Below, one piece after another: positions 48,892 to 57,411 of a stretch of DNA of 64,000 bases; position 1 is the stretch's first letter; every line of letters begins with the position of its first letter. The DNA is from Planctomycetales bacterium. Lineage in GTDB: Bacteria > 4484-113. The stretch lies in assembly GCA_030606285.1 (NCBI GenBank), contig JAUWGS010000002.1, positions 189,612 through 253,611 of the forward strand, given 5' to 3'. A program made the position numbers and the translations under genes. The notes beneath the pieces are model-generated. The model worked only from the letters and a program-made list of their open reading frames with translations. It did not search any database and was not told the DNA's origin.

Positions 48892-50130
48892 TCAGAACTC
48901 AGCGGAGTCGATACACATCACAAGAGAGTCCTCATGTCCTCCTCCAGAATCGAGAAAGCCAAGGGGAACCGACACTTCTCCTTCAATCGGCACGAAGACG
49001 ACTTCAGGATGGGTAGTGGTACCGGTCACCTCCATGACTTGAAGGGTCAAGTCTGCTTCCGTCCCGGCGATGTCCTCCCACTGCCTCCAGGCGTTGGGAG
49101 TGTAGTCGGTCAAGTAAAGACCGCCATCAATCCCGCACGAGATCCCGAGGGCACGGTCCGAGTCAACACCTCCCCACGCCTTCTATCGCGCCAGGTTTCC
49201 CCCGGACTCGTAGCTGAGAACGAGCGCATCATCGGTGTACCGGTAGTTAGTGCATCCCGCCATGAACAGGTTTCCGGCAGGATCTACTGCGAGGTCGTAG
49301 CAGGCTAAGTCCGTACTGATTCCCAGGTCCCAGGCTCTTGCCCAAAGCAGGTCGTCCTGCGCCGATATCTTCAACACCGTTGCTTGCCAAATCGCTGTTG
49401 ATACAAGACTGCAGCTTTCTTTTTCTTGTATCCACAGTTCTATTTTAGCCAGGCGGCCAAGGCAGAATTTATTTATCTTAGAAGCGGGTTTTTCTTGTCT
49501 GATCAGGAAGCTGTTGGGTTTAGGGATTATTGCTTTCTCATTTCTGAAGTGTTATTAGTATAGCGCTATGAGCAAAAAACACATTAGAGGATTTTTTGTA
49601 TTCTGGATCATCTCCGGAGTCGTTTGGTTGGCAGTATGCATCCGCCACTATTTTTGGGTAGAAGATACGACTGGTGCGATAATTGAATTTGTTGCAGCAG
49701 TTATTTCTTTCATCTTGGCCTGGGCCTACTGGCGGGGATTTGTAAACAAAGAGTAGCCGCCCTGTCCCCTAGGGTAGTTGTATAACGAAGATACGTTGAT
49801 ACCAATAACATCTTTGGGCAAATGATCGGCCCCGAAATTCTCCGTGCGACCGCATATGCAAATGTTCCCGTTCTCGTCCACAGTCACGGCATGAGGGATA
49901 TCGTGCCTGTCTCCGCCCAAATCGGACTCAGCAGCAGTTCGCTTTCACTGCTCCACTTAAGGAGAAGAGCGTCGTAGGAATCCGCGACTGGACTTGAGAT
50001 ACTACCGACGACAACGACACATCTACTTAGGTCCGTTGCGTGTTCCAGCCAATATACATAGGTCGTTGGGTCCCACATTCTGTGCCAAAGAACTCCACCT
50101 TGCGAGAATGATGGTCATCCGTCTGAATAT
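48892..50130 (-). pseudogene. Broken SBBP-type beta-propeller gene
   Basis: Fragments in order on the minus strand read as SBBP repeats: SYDALLLKWSSESELLLSPIW, then (after a one-base shift at TTTGGGCGG) GGDRHDIPHAVTVDENGNICIC, then after an AT-rich interruption DLAVDPAGNLFMAGCTNYRY and ALVLSYESGG. An in-frame TAG follows where a Trp is expected (LAR*KAWGG), then GISCGIDGGLYLTDY. So there is at least one frameshift, one insertion (about 49385-49760) and one nonsense codon. SBBP domains are extracellular propellers. Neither a start nor a complete 3' end is visible. Confidence 0.65.
49568..49756 (+). CDS. Small membrane protein in an AT-rich insert
   Basis: This 62-residue protein has a basic head (SKKHIRG), a TM (FFVFWIISGVVWLAVCI), a short loop with HYFWVEDTTG, and a second TM (IIEFVAAVISFILAWAYW). 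It reads on the strand opposite the surrounding broken propeller gene and is clearly AT-richer, so it arrived with, or as, the insertion that disrupted that gene. No family is recognised, and no Shine-Dalgarno site was seen. Confidence 0.5.
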   Translation: MSKKHIRGFFVFWIISGVVWLAVCIRHYFWVEDTTGAIIEFVAAVISFILAWAYWRGFVNKE

Positions 50131-50173
50131 GCGGCTGAACCCAGGAGAAAGGACAACTTGGTGCGGCGCGAAC

Positions 50174-51481
50174 CTACTCCGCGTGGACGCAGTTGGAGTC
50201 GATGAACGTGGCTTTGACGCGGTCGCGGGTGTCGAGGATGTGGCCGTCCACGACGCAAAAATCCGCGTCCTTGCCTTTTTTTAGCGACCCGATGCGCTTA
50301 TCCAGCTTGAGTATCTTCGCAGCGCCGATGGTCAACGCGTTGAGCGCCACGTCTTCGGGCAGCCCGTCGCGCACCGCAAGCGCCGCGCACACCGATAGCT
50401 GCTGGATCGGGACTACCGGATGGTCGGTGCAGATGGCGAAGGGGACGCCGTGCTCGTGCAGCACGCGGCAGGTCTCGGTGGAACGCTCGCGCAGCTCGTA
50501 TTTGGTGCGCGCATAGCCGATGGGGCCGACGACCGCGGCGACGCCGTACTGCTTGATAAGGTTGGGGATGAGGTGGCCTTCGGTGCAGTGGTCGAGCGTG
50601 ATGTCAAAGCCGATCTCGCGCGAGAGCCGCAGCGCCGTGTGGATGTCGTCGGCGCGGTGGATGTGGAAGCGCACGCCGATCTTGCGCTGAAGCACCAGCG
50701 CGAGGTTTTCCATGCGGGTGTTTATCTCGAACGGCGATTCGTCGCGCTTCTTTTTCGATTTGCCTTCCCACGCGCGCTTCTTCGCCAGGTAGTTCTTCGC
50801 TTCCTGGAACATGCGTCTAATCTCGCCGGCGTTGCCAAAGCGGGTGGAGGGCATCTTACCCTTCGTGCCGTAGACGCGGAAAGGATTTTCGCCCAGCGCC
50901 ATTTTCATCGAGTGCTTGTTGGCGAGAATCAGCTCGTCAACGGTGCGCCCGGAGTTTTTCATCACGATGTTCATCCCGCCGATGAGATTGCCCGAGCCGG
51001 GGAAGACAGCGGCAGTTGTCACGCCGCCGGCGCGCGCTTCGGGAAACGCCAGGTCGCGCGGGAAGATGGAGTCTTTTATGTCCAGGTGCGCCGTGTTGGG
51101 ATCGGTAAGCTCGTTGCCGTGCCAGCCGACCTCGCCCGCGCCTTCCTCGAAGCAGCCGATGTGGCAGTGCGCGTCGATGAGCCCGGGGAAGATGGTCAGG
51201 CCTCGGCAGCTGACCACGCAGTCCTTGGCGTAGGTGTCCACCACCGGGCGGTCGTAGCGTTTGCCCTTCGGCGGATGCAGGTCCGGCGTCCAGTACGGCG
51301 CGGTGTCGCACCAATGCTTCCACTGCTTGTGGAGCCTGTTGAAACTAACGCGCCGTGCGCCCTTGGGCACAGTAACGCTTGTGCCCACCGACTGGATGCG
51401 CCCGCGAGCGAGGGACAGCGTCGCCTTTTCGAGGAATCCCTTGTCAGTCCAGATACGCGCGTTTGTGAGGTAGAGTGCCAT
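50174..51481 (-). CDS. Amidohydrolase-family metal-dependent hydrolase
   Basis: This encodes 435 residues from the ATG at 51481. A TIM-barrel amidohydrolase of the imidazolonepropionase/prolidase-like branch is indicated by HxH in IFPGLIDAHCHIG, further metal or substrate histidines in VRFHIHRADD and DITLDHCTEGH, and the catalytic Asp in FAICTDHPVV. Flanking small beta domains are also present (LYLTNARIWTD at the N-terminus, GKDADFCVVDG at the C-terminus). An unusual basic insert (KKRAWEGKSKKKRDE) sits in the barrel. The substrate is unknown. TATAAT (51488-51493) lies 6 nt before the ATG, so the mRNA should be leaderless. It is divergent from the toxin-antitoxin pair. Confidence 0.88.
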   Translation of the reverse strand: MALYLTNARIWTDKGFLEKATLSLARGRIQSVGTSVTVPKGARRVSFNRLHKQWKHWCDTAPYWTPDLHPPKGKRYDRPVVDTYAKDCVVSCRGLTIFPGLIDAHCHIGCFEEGAGEVGWHGNELTDPNTAHLDIKDSIFPRDLAFPEARAGGVTTAAVFPGSGNLIGGMNIVMKNSGRTVDELILANKHSMKMALGENPFRVYGTKGKMPSTRFGNAGEIRRMFQEAKNYLAKKRAWEGKSKKKRDESPFEINTRMENLALVLQRKIGVRFHIHRADDIHTALRLSREIGFDITLDHCTEGHLIPNLIKQYGVAAVVGPIGYARTKYELRERSTETCRVLHEHGVPFAICTDHPVVPIQQLSVCAALAVRDGLPEDVALNALTIGAAKILKLDKRIGSLKKGKDADFCVVDGHILDTRDRVKATFIDSNCVHAE

Positions 51482-51553
51482 GCGGGGATTATACAATGTG
51501 GCGTGTTGCGGCGCAGCCGGCGCCTGTACACCTGTAGTTGCGGGAAGAGCATG

Positions 51554-51562
51554 TGGTATAAT
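51554..51562 (+). promoter_or_regulatory. Extended -10 (TGGTATAAT) of the RHH-MazF pair
   Basis: TGGTATAAT ends 16 nt before the antitoxin ATG at 51579, giving a leader of about 9 nt. The same extended -10 is seen for clpX and the GGDEF/EAL gene. Confidence 0.55.
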
Positions 51563-51578
51563 GAAGTGGTATCAAATT

Positions 51579-51836
51579 ATGAAATCACAAAGTGACACCA
51601 CTGCTTTTACTACCAGGCTTTCCGCCAGGCTGGCGAACGAGGCGAAGCAGCTTGCGGAGAAGCGCAAGGTCTCGCTAAACCGGCTGGTTACAGAATCGCT
51701 GGAAAAGGAGCTTGCGGCGGAAAGGCTGATGCTGGCGCGCGAAGGCTATGCGCACTACGCCTCCGCTGATGCCGCCGAGGCTGAAGAGGGCATGGCGGAG
51801 TGGAGTGAGTTAGTGGAGCTTGACGATGGCAGTTGA
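51579..51836 (+). CDS. RHH-type antitoxin
   Basis: This encodes 85 residues from the ATG at 51579. The N-terminal half is a ribbon-helix-helix (TTAFTTRLSARLANEAKQLAE then KVSLNRLVTESLEKEL), and the C-terminal half is acidic (ASADAAEAEEGMAEW), typical of antitoxins that dock on MazF-like toxins. The toxin gene overlaps its 3' end by 11 nt. It probably autoregulates the TGGTATAAT promoter upstream. Confidence 0.8.
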   Translation: MKSQSDTTAFTTRLSARLANEAKQLAEKRKVSLNRLVTESLEKELAAERLMLAREGYAHYASADAAEAEEGMAEWSELVELDDGS

Positions 51837-52182
51837 CGCGCGCAAGCTGCGCCTGGGCTCGGTGGTGCGGGTGCGGCTCGACCCGGTGAAGGGGCGCGAG
51901 ATCGGCAAAGAACGCCCGTGCATCGTGCACCAGCGAGTCGTGCATCCGCAGGGGACGGTGACCGTGCTGCCTTTGACAACGGCAGCGCCGCCGAAGCCTT
52001 ATCCGTTTATGGCGCAGCTCAAAAAAGGCGCGGGCGGGCTAAAGAAAGACTCGTGGGTGAAGTGCCAGCAGGTGCGAACGGTAGCAGTGAGCCGGCTGAC
52101 CAGGCACGTGGGGAACCTGAAGCCTGCCGAGCTTGCGCCGGTCACGCGCGCGCTGCTATTTCACCTGGGAGTTGGGGGTTAG
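51826..52182 (+). CDS. MazF/PemK-family toxin
   Basis: This 118-residue endoribonuclease of the MazF fold has LRLGSVVRVRLDPVKGREIGKERPCIV in the first strands, VTVLPLTTAAPP with the conserved Thr, and a KCQQVRTVAVSRLT segment carrying the conserved Q-x-R. The ATG at 51826 overlaps the antitoxin frame. The unit is complete and should be functional. Confidence 0.88.
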   Translation: MAVDARKLRLGSVVRVRLDPVKGREIGKERPCIVHQRVVHPQGTVTVLPLTTAAPPKPYPFMAQLKKGAGGLKKDSWVKCQQVRTVAVSRLTRHVGNLKPAELAPVTRALLFHLGVGG

Positions 52183-52216
52183 GCTGAGTGGGCAATGCGG
52201 GAGATCACCGTCATCC

Positions 52217-52284
52217 TGGTAGCCCAGGGCTTTAGCCCTGGTCTTTTCTGCCGAAGAGCCAGCCCTAAAGGGCTGGACTACCGA
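52217..52284. repeat. 67-nt imperfect palindrome (copy of 28723-28789)
   Basis: GGTAGCCCAGGGCTTTAGCC, a TGGTCTTTTC loop side, and AGCCCTAAAGGGCTGGACTA make a long near-palindrome that matches the 28.7-kb copy at all but a few positions. Confidence 0.75.
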
Positions 52285-52297
52285 ATCATCATCGCTT

Positions 52298-53104
52298 TCA
52301 TCGCTGGCGGATTTCGAGCGAGTAGAGCAAGCCCGTGTCGGTGTTAATCATTGCTTCCACGACGATACCGATGTTAGGCTCGGGCGCGTTTTCGGGCGCG
52401 GCGATGCTGTCCACCGGCTCAGCTTCATCGTCGGCGCCGGTTTCCGGCGCTTCAGTGGATTCCACAACCGGGCTTGCAAGAGTGTGGCGCCAGGTGACAT
52501 TGTATTTTGAAGCCTCAGTCGGCTCGCCCAGGAGCGCGGTGAGATCGTCCTTTGTGCATTGCATCAAAGGCTTGCCGTTTAACGTGAGGAACGCCCAGCG
52601 TTCGGCGTCGTCGCTGCTAAGTGGTGAGGCGAAGAAGACGACGCCTGTGACTTTTTCATCTATTGCGGTGAGCGTCAGGCTTGCCGAATTAACCACAGCG
52701 AAGAATCCTCCCTTGTGGCGCTGCTTTGACGACGGCCCTTCGGCATCGGCGAAGAACACGTAGATGTATTCGTAGCCGCCGCCGGCTGCGCGTCCGGTCG
52801 TATCGGCAGCGCCGAGCACGGCTTTCACCTGTTCCATATCCGCGCCGAGGTGGACGCCGATGCCCAGATCAATGCTCCGCACCTTCTCCAGGAAGGCGGC
52901 GTATTTATCCGGCTCAAGCTCAACTGATTTGTCTGCCCATTGCGTTTGCTCATAGCTCGAAAGCCCCGTGCTCACAGACTCAAAGCCCTCCTTCATCGCC
53001 TGAACGCAGGAGCGGGTGGCGAGCGCCATCAAGACGCTGAAGACGGCTACGCCGACCAAGACGGCGATTACCCATACCGCCGGATCAAGTTGCCTGGCAC
53101 GCAT
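52298..53104 (-). CDS. Membrane-anchored protein with BamE/OmlA-like segments
   Basis: This encodes 268 residues with an N-terminal TM (WVIAVLVGVAVFSVLMALAT). The soluble part has two stretches, IGVHLGADMEQVKAVLGAAD and MQCTKDDLTALLGEPTEAS, each resembling the helix and GxP/GEP turn of SmpA/OmlA (BamE) domains. That suggests a duplicated BamE-like fold with an acidic linker between later strands. It is probably periplasm-facing. The inference rests on short motifs, so the family is uncertain. No lipobox is present. Confidence 0.5.
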   Translation of the reverse strand: MRARQLDPAVWVIAVLVGVAVFSVLMALATRSCVQAMKEGFESVSTGLSSYEQTQWADKSVELEPDKYAAFLEKVRSIDLGIGVHLGADMEQVKAVLGAADTTGRAAGGGYEYIYVFFADAEGPSSKQRHKGGFFAVVNSASLTLTAIDEKVTGVVFFASPLSSDDAERWAFLTLNGKPLMQCTKDDLTALLGEPTEASKYNVTWRHTLASPVVESTEAPETGADDEAEPVDSIAAPENAPEPNIGIVVEAMINTDTGLLYSLEIRQR

Positions 53105-53204
53105 CGTCTTTCACCTGCCGCGCTAATAACGCAGCAACCGTGGTGATTCTACACGATGCGGTGTGATAGAGTATTGAGGCCACGCCTCCGGCGCGGCTTT
53201 CGCT

Positions 53205-54242
53205 ATGGAGCATATCCAGCAAGGGGAAACACGGGCCGAGACCGGCAGATACAGGACGCTCGACTTCGGCACGCTGCTCACCGGCTCGTTTGGTGTCTAC
53301 AAGAAGCACTTCGGGCCGCTGATTGGGTTCTTCGCGCTGCTCAATTTGCCGCCGCTTCTGGTGATGCTGTACTACGCGTTCGTTGTGGAACGGCTCCGGG
53401 ACCCGCAGTGGTGGATGTCGGGAGCCGCGCTGCCGTCCGGTGTGGGGTGGACCGAGCTTGCGCTGGTGGGATTCGGGCTGCTGGTGTATTTCGTGCTCAT
53501 CTACCCGTTCATTCTTATCATGCCCGCGCGGCTGGCGGGGAAGACGCTGATGGCGCAGGAAGTCACGATAAAAGAGTGCATAGATTACACGCGCCGCCAT
53601 TGGTGGGACACGCAGAGCGCGTATGCGCTTTTTGGCGGCATCATCATCGCGCTTTACCTGCTGCCGCTGATGGTATCGATGCTGATGCTGGTTCCGGGGA
53701 TGGAAATCGGCGGGATGACGGCGGCGACGGTGATGCTGCTGCTGGTATCGCTTGCGTTTACCTACCTGCTGTTCCGGGTGGTGCCGCTAAGCGGGGCGGT
53801 GGCGTTCGACCGCCCGGCGGGTAACTTGTACCATCGCGCCAGGAGCCGCCTTACGCACGCATTCCGCTTGAGCCGGGGGAACTTCTGGTACGTGGTCGGA
53901 GTGATGCTGATTACGTGGATACTGATGTACCTGGCGCGCGAAGTGCTCATCCAGCCGGTTATTCTGATACTGATGCTCTTCGGCATGTGGCTAGACCAGG
54001 GCGAAATCGCTTTCTGGTCGCTTGGCACGTGGCAGCCGCCGCTGTGGGTGCTTTCCGGGCAGATGTTCCTGCAGACGCTGGGGAACGTGCTCGTTATCCC
54101 CTTCGAGTACCTCGTGGCGGCGCTGCTTTACTTCGACCTGCGGTTCAAAGCGGAAGGGCTGGATCTTACGCTGAACCTTGCGCGGATGTCGGAGCCGGAG
54201 GCCGACCCGGAGGAAGTCGTGGGCGAGAATACGACGTTTTAG
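53205..54242 (+). CDS. Polytopic membrane protein (GlpQ-membrane/DUF975-like)
   Basis: This encodes 345 residues. A soluble head (LDFGTLLTGSFGVYKKHF) leads into about six TM segments with the arrangement of the glycerophosphodiester phosphodiesterase membrane-domain/DUF975 group: an amphipathic start, pairs of long hydrophobic helices, and conserved small-residue turns. The tail is acidic (EPEADPEEVVGENTTF). Members are of unsettled function and often sit with stress or envelope genes. No Shine-Dalgarno site was seen before the ATG. It is convergent with the HD-GYP gene, 3 nt apart. Confidence 0.6.
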   Translation: MEHIQQGETRAETGRYRTLDFGTLLTGSFGVYKKHFGPLIGFFALLNLPPLLVMLYYAFVVERLRDPQWWMSGAALPSGVGWTELALVGFGLLVYFVLIYPFILIMPARLAGKTLMAQEVTIKECIDYTRRHWWDTQSAYALFGGIIIALYLLPLMVSMLMLVPGMEIGGMTAATVMLLLVSLAFTYLLFRVVPLSGAVAFDRPAGNLYHRARSRLTHAFRLSRGNFWYVVGVMLITWILMYLAREVLIQPVILILMLFGMWLDQGEIAFWSLGTWQPPLWVLSGQMFLQTLGNVLVIPFEYLVAALLYFDLRFKAEGLDLTLNLARMSEPEADPEEVVGENTTF

Positions 54243-54245
54243 CCG

Positions 54246-55313
54246 CTAATCTTCGTCCTGCACCGTCTGGTATATCCGCTCGAATTCGCCAAGCTCTTCG
54301 CTGAACGCATCCACGATGCCGGCGTCGAACTGCGAGCCTGAGCCGTCACGGACGATGCTGACAGCTTTGGCAAACGGCATAGGGTCTTTGTAGGGACGCT
54401 TGGAGACCAGAGCGTCAAAGACATCGGCCACGGCGACGATGCGGCCGTGGAGTGGGATGTCCTCCGCTGCAAGGCCCTTCGGGTAGCCCCTGCCGTCCCA
54501 GCGCTCGTGGTGGCTCAGTGCGATGATAGAGCCGGTTTGCAGGTATGGGTCATCCGAGCCGGCGAGTATCTCCGCGCCGAGGGTAGTGTGGGTCTTCATA
54601 ATTTCGAATTCGTCTTCTGTGAGCTTGCCGGGCTTGAGCAGTATGGCGTCGGGTATGCCGATTTTTCCGAGGTCGTGCAGGGGTGCTGAGTGGACCAGCA
54701 CGCGCAATTCGGATTCTTCAAGGCCCAGGTACCGTCCGAGGACTTCGCAGTACATACTTATGCGCCGGATGTGGCTGCCCGTATCTTCGTCCTTGTACTC
54801 GGCGGCGCGGGACAGCCTAAATATCGTCTCCAGCCGCGTCTGTTCCAGCCGGCGCACCGTTTCTTCCAGCTCCCTTGTGCGCTCGCGCACCATCGCATCG
54901 AGGATGTCCTGTTCCTGCGCCAGGCGGTCGGTGTAGGCTTTGAGCTTGAGCATGTTGCGGATGCGCAGGCGCAGCTCTCCCGCAGTGATGGGCTTGGTGA
55001 TGAATTCGTCCGCGCCCGCGCTGAGCGCTGCCAGCCGGGCTTCCCGCTCGCCGTGCCCGGTGACCACTGCTATGGGTATACTGAGCGTGTCTTTGCCCGC
55101 TTTCAGTAACCGGCAGAATTCCACGCCGCTCATTCCCGGCATATCGAGATCGAGGATGATTGTGTGTGGTGGATACTCACGCACAAGCGCAGCCGCCATC
55201 TCAGATGTGTGAGCGGTGGCAACTTCATAACCTTCGTCGGCGACTGTGTCCTGATAGAACCGGAGTATCTCCGGGTCGTCATCGACGAACAATACGTGGT
55301 CTCGGCCCTTCAT
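54246..55313 (-). CDS. Response regulator with HD-GYP phosphodiesterase output
   Basis: This encodes 355 residues. The receiver (1-125) is intact: FVDDDPE acidic pair, TIILDLDMPG with phospho-Asp, VVTGHG, and ITKPIT with Lys. A coiled-coil linker follows. The HD-GYP domain shows the HD pair in APLHDLGKIGIPD, SHHERWDGRGYP and DVFDALVSKRPYK, i.e. all ligands for a metal centre that degrades c-di-GMP. A partner kinase is not adjacent. TAGAAT lies 12 nt before the ATG, giving a leader of about 5 nt. Together with the EAL protein at 16.3 kb this makes two c-di-GMP-degrading proteins and no clearly active cyclase in the window. Confidence 0.93.
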   Translation of the reverse strand: MKGRDHVLFVDDDPEILRFYQDTVADEGYEVATAHTSEMAAALVREYPPHTIILDLDMPGMSGVEFCRLLKAGKDTLSIPIAVVTGHGEREARLAALSAGADEFITKPITAGELRLRIRNMLKLKAYTDRLAQEQDILDAMVRERTRELEETVRRLEQTRLETIFRLSRAAEYKDEDTGSHIRRISMYCEVLGRYLGLEESELRVLVHSAPLHDLGKIGIPDAILLKPGKLTEDEFEIMKTHTTLGAEILAGSDDPYLQTGSIIALSHHERWDGRGYPKGLAAEDIPLHGRIVAVADVFDALVSKRPYKDPMPFAKAVSIVRDGSGSQFDAGIVDAFSEELGEFERIYQTVQDED

Positions 55314-55418
55314 CGCCCTGCCATTATTCTATCTGCTGGGCGGAATAAGTAAAGGTCACAAATGAATAGTGAACCAGCTCGCGGGCTTACGCGTCCAACA
55401 CGTGTTATGATTGGAGCG

Positions 55419-56372
55419 ATGAGCGATGCCCGGCAAAACCGGGGACTTGCCGCGCTATTGGCGGTAGCGCTGCTCGTGACGGCGTTTCTGTGGGCTTATC
55501 CCGCACAGGCCGGGCTGTTTAAGATCTCCCGCAACACCGAGATCGCGCTGGGCAAGGACTTCTACAAGGACTACGCCAGTGAGCACGACTACCTCGACGA
55601 GACGCCCGAAGGCGCGCACCTAAAGCGCATCGGCCAGCGCCTGGTGCAGCGAAACGCGGTGATTGACTACGATTTCACTTTCACGCTGGTGGACGACGAG
55701 GAGGTCAACGCGTTCGCGGTTCCGGGCGGGTACGTCTTTATGAACAAGGGGCTCTATGACTACGTGGCTTACGACGACGGCATGCTCGCCTGCATATTGG
55801 GACACGAGATGGGCCACATCCTGGACCGGCACTACAAGAAGATGTACGAGGACTATATGAAGGCCCAGCTCGGCATCATTATCGTCGGCATCGCCATCGG
55901 CGGGCGCGAGGGCGCGGACGTGATGGACGCGCTCAGCGTCGGCGGGTCGCTGGTGTTTTTGAAGTACTCGCGCGACGACGAGGAGCACGCCGACCGCTGG
56001 GGCATCGAGCTTTCGTACGGCGCGGGGTACGACCCGTACGGGATGGCGCGCTCGATGCGGCTGTTTTCCAAGCTGGAAAACAAGCTGACGCAGATGGAGT
56101 TGTTTGACCTCTGGCGGACGCATCCGAGGCCTCAGGAGCGCGTGGCGCGCTGTAGGAAGATCGCGCGGGAGCTTAGCGGCAAGGAGGCGTACGAGTTCTA
56201 CCCGCCGATTCCACCGGAGGGCAGCCCGCTGTATGAGAAGCCTGCGGTGATCATCCGCGAGGTGCCGGAAGAAGAAGGCGTTGAAGCGGAAGAAGCTGAA
56301 GAGGAGGAAAGCGAGGGGGAAGGGATTGTGGTGAAGAAGATTGAGGATGATGGGGAAGAAAGTAGCCAGTAG
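55419..56372 (+). CDS. M48-family metallopeptidase (secreted, BepA/LoiP-like)
   Basis: This encodes 317 residues from the ATG at 55419. A signal peptide (LLAVALLVTAFLWAYPAQA) is followed by the M48 protease domain with HEMGH (about residues 129-133), FAVPGGYVFM as the substrate strand, and the third zinc ligand in DDEEHADRWG. DLWRTHPRPQERV is the usual closing motif. The last 40 residues are very acidic and end in sequence that merges into an AGTAGCCAGTAGCC repeat run. Such proteases act in envelope quality control. TATGAT lies 7 nt before the ATG (leaderless pattern). No TPR region is attached, unlike BepA. Confidence 0.9.
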   Translation: MSDARQNRGLAALLAVALLVTAFLWAYPAQAGLFKISRNTEIALGKDFYKDYASEHDYLDETPEGAHLKRIGQRLVQRNAVIDYDFTFTLVDDEEVNAFAVPGGYVFMNKGLYDYVAYDDGMLACILGHEMGHILDRHYKKMYEDYMKAQLGIIIVGIAIGGREGADVMDALSVGGSLVFLKYSRDDEEHADRWGIELSYGAGYDPYGMARSMRLFSKLENKLTQMELFDLWRTHPRPQERVARCRKIARELSGKEAYEFYPPIPPEGSPLYEKPAVIIREVPEEEGVEAEEAEEEESEGEGIVVKKIEDDGEESSQ

Positions 56373-56389
56373 CCAGTGGCAAGCAGCCA

Positions 56390-56425
56390 GGGAAGAGCCG
56401 GGCTGGTTAGCCCGGCCTACCCGGT
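56390..56425. repeat. GGGCTAACCAGCCC-type palindromic repeat (inverted copy)
   Basis: GAGCCGGGCTGGTTAGCCCG continues with GCCTACCCGGTGTGG, an exact inverse match of about 33 nt to the copy at 28672-28706. It follows an AGTAGCCAGTAGCCAGTGGC run that supplies the M48 stop codon region. Confidence 0.75.
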
Positions 56426-56482
56426 GTGGGGTGTGACGGGCAAGCACCTACACAGAGGCGCTAGGACGACTGGACACGGCAG

Positions 56483-56554
56483 ATGGCCAAGCAGCGCAAA
56501 AAGCAGGTTGCGCGGAGGATTCGGAAAAAGAACATCGCACGCGGCGCGTGGTAG
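56483..56554 (+). CDS. Possible 23-residue basic peptide
   Basis: An ATG at 56483 opens a frame of 23 codons (KQRKKQVARRIRKKNIARGA core) ending in TAG at 56552-56554, which is also the -10-like TAGGAT of the next gene. It is highly basic. There is no Shine-Dalgarno site and it is too short to judge; it may be chance or a remnant. Confidence 0.2.
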   Translation: MAKQRKKQVARRIRKKNIARGAW

Positions 56555-56563
56555 GATTATTGC

Positions 56564-57409
56564 GTGCGCGGAGGAACGGATCTAAAAAACGCCGAGGGGT
56601 GGGAGATTGACGCTATCCGAATGGGCGCGGGGGACGTAGGCGCGCTGCTCATTCACGGCTATCTGGCGACTCCCGAAGAGATGCGCGGGCTGGCGGAGCA
56701 TCTCGCGCAAAACGGCTTGAGAGTATACGCGCCGCTCGTCGCGGGACACGGCACATCGCTTAGCGAGCTAGCGCAAACGAGCTGGCGGGACTGGTACGCG
56801 TCAGTAGAGAGCGCGCTTACCGAATTGCAGGGCGAATGCGCGAAGGTGTTTGCGATAGGGATGTCGCTGGGGGGATTGCAGGCGCTGCATCTGGCGGCGC
56901 ACCATCAAGAGCTTGCGGGAGTGGTGGCGCTGGCGCCGCCGGCGGTGATGTTCTTTGACGAGCGAAGGTTCTGGCGCAAGAGCAGCGATTTAAAGCTCTG
57001 GCTCATTTCGCGGATGCCGTGGCTGGCGAAGCTCTATCTGGGCGAGCTAAGCGACGCCGTGCCAAAATTTCTGCACGCCGACATCCGCGACGAGGATGCG
57101 CGCAGGAAGCACATTTACTACAAGTTCAATCCCACAAGTGGAGTGCTGGAGCTTTTAAAGTACGCGGCGCACGTGAGGAACGAGCTGGCGTTGGTGAAAC
57201 AGCCGCTGCTGCTTGTTCACAGCCCGCTTGACCATACCGTGCCGCCAAAGAGCTCGGAGTTTGTGCTTGCGCGCGTGGGGTCTACAGACAAGACGCTCGA
57301 CTTCGAAACCGCCGCCAACTCATGGCACGTGCTGGTCGAGGATGTGGACGCGGAGAAAGTTTACAATGCTGTCTGCGAATTTATGGTCTCGCACGCAGGA
57401 GGGGAATGA
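56564..57409 (+). CDS. Alpha/beta-hydrolase (carboxylesterase/lipase type)
   Basis: This encodes 281 residues from a GTG. The fold is that of Est30-like carboxylesterases and monoacylglycerol lipases: oxyanion region LLIHGYLATP, nucleophile Ser101 in IGMSLGG, acid Asp in SPLDHTVPP, and His in NSWHVLVED. A cap of about 60 residues (DERRFWRKSSDL onwards) sits between strands 6 and 7. It should hydrolyse short acyl esters in the cytoplasm. TAGGAT lies 6 nt before the GTG, again without a Shine-Dalgarno site. The next gene starts 3 nt downstream and is probably co-transcribed. Confidence 0.88.
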   Translation: MRGGTDLKNAEGWEIDAIRMGAGDVGALLIHGYLATPEEMRGLAEHLAQNGLRVYAPLVAGHGTSLSELAQTSWRDWYASVESALTELQGECAKVFAIGMSLGGLQALHLAAHHQELAGVVALAPPAVMFFDERRFWRKSSDLKLWLISRMPWLAKLYLGELSDAVPKFLHADIRDEDARRKHIYYKFNPTSGVLELLKYAAHVRNELALVKQPLLLVHSPLDHTVPPKSSEFVLARVGSTDKTLDFETAANSWHVLVEDVDAEKVYNAVCEFMVSHAGGE

Positions 57410-57411
57410 TA

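Noticed and set aside
50420-51595. 391-aa plus-strand ORF
   Set aside because: Antisense shadow of the amidohydrolase.
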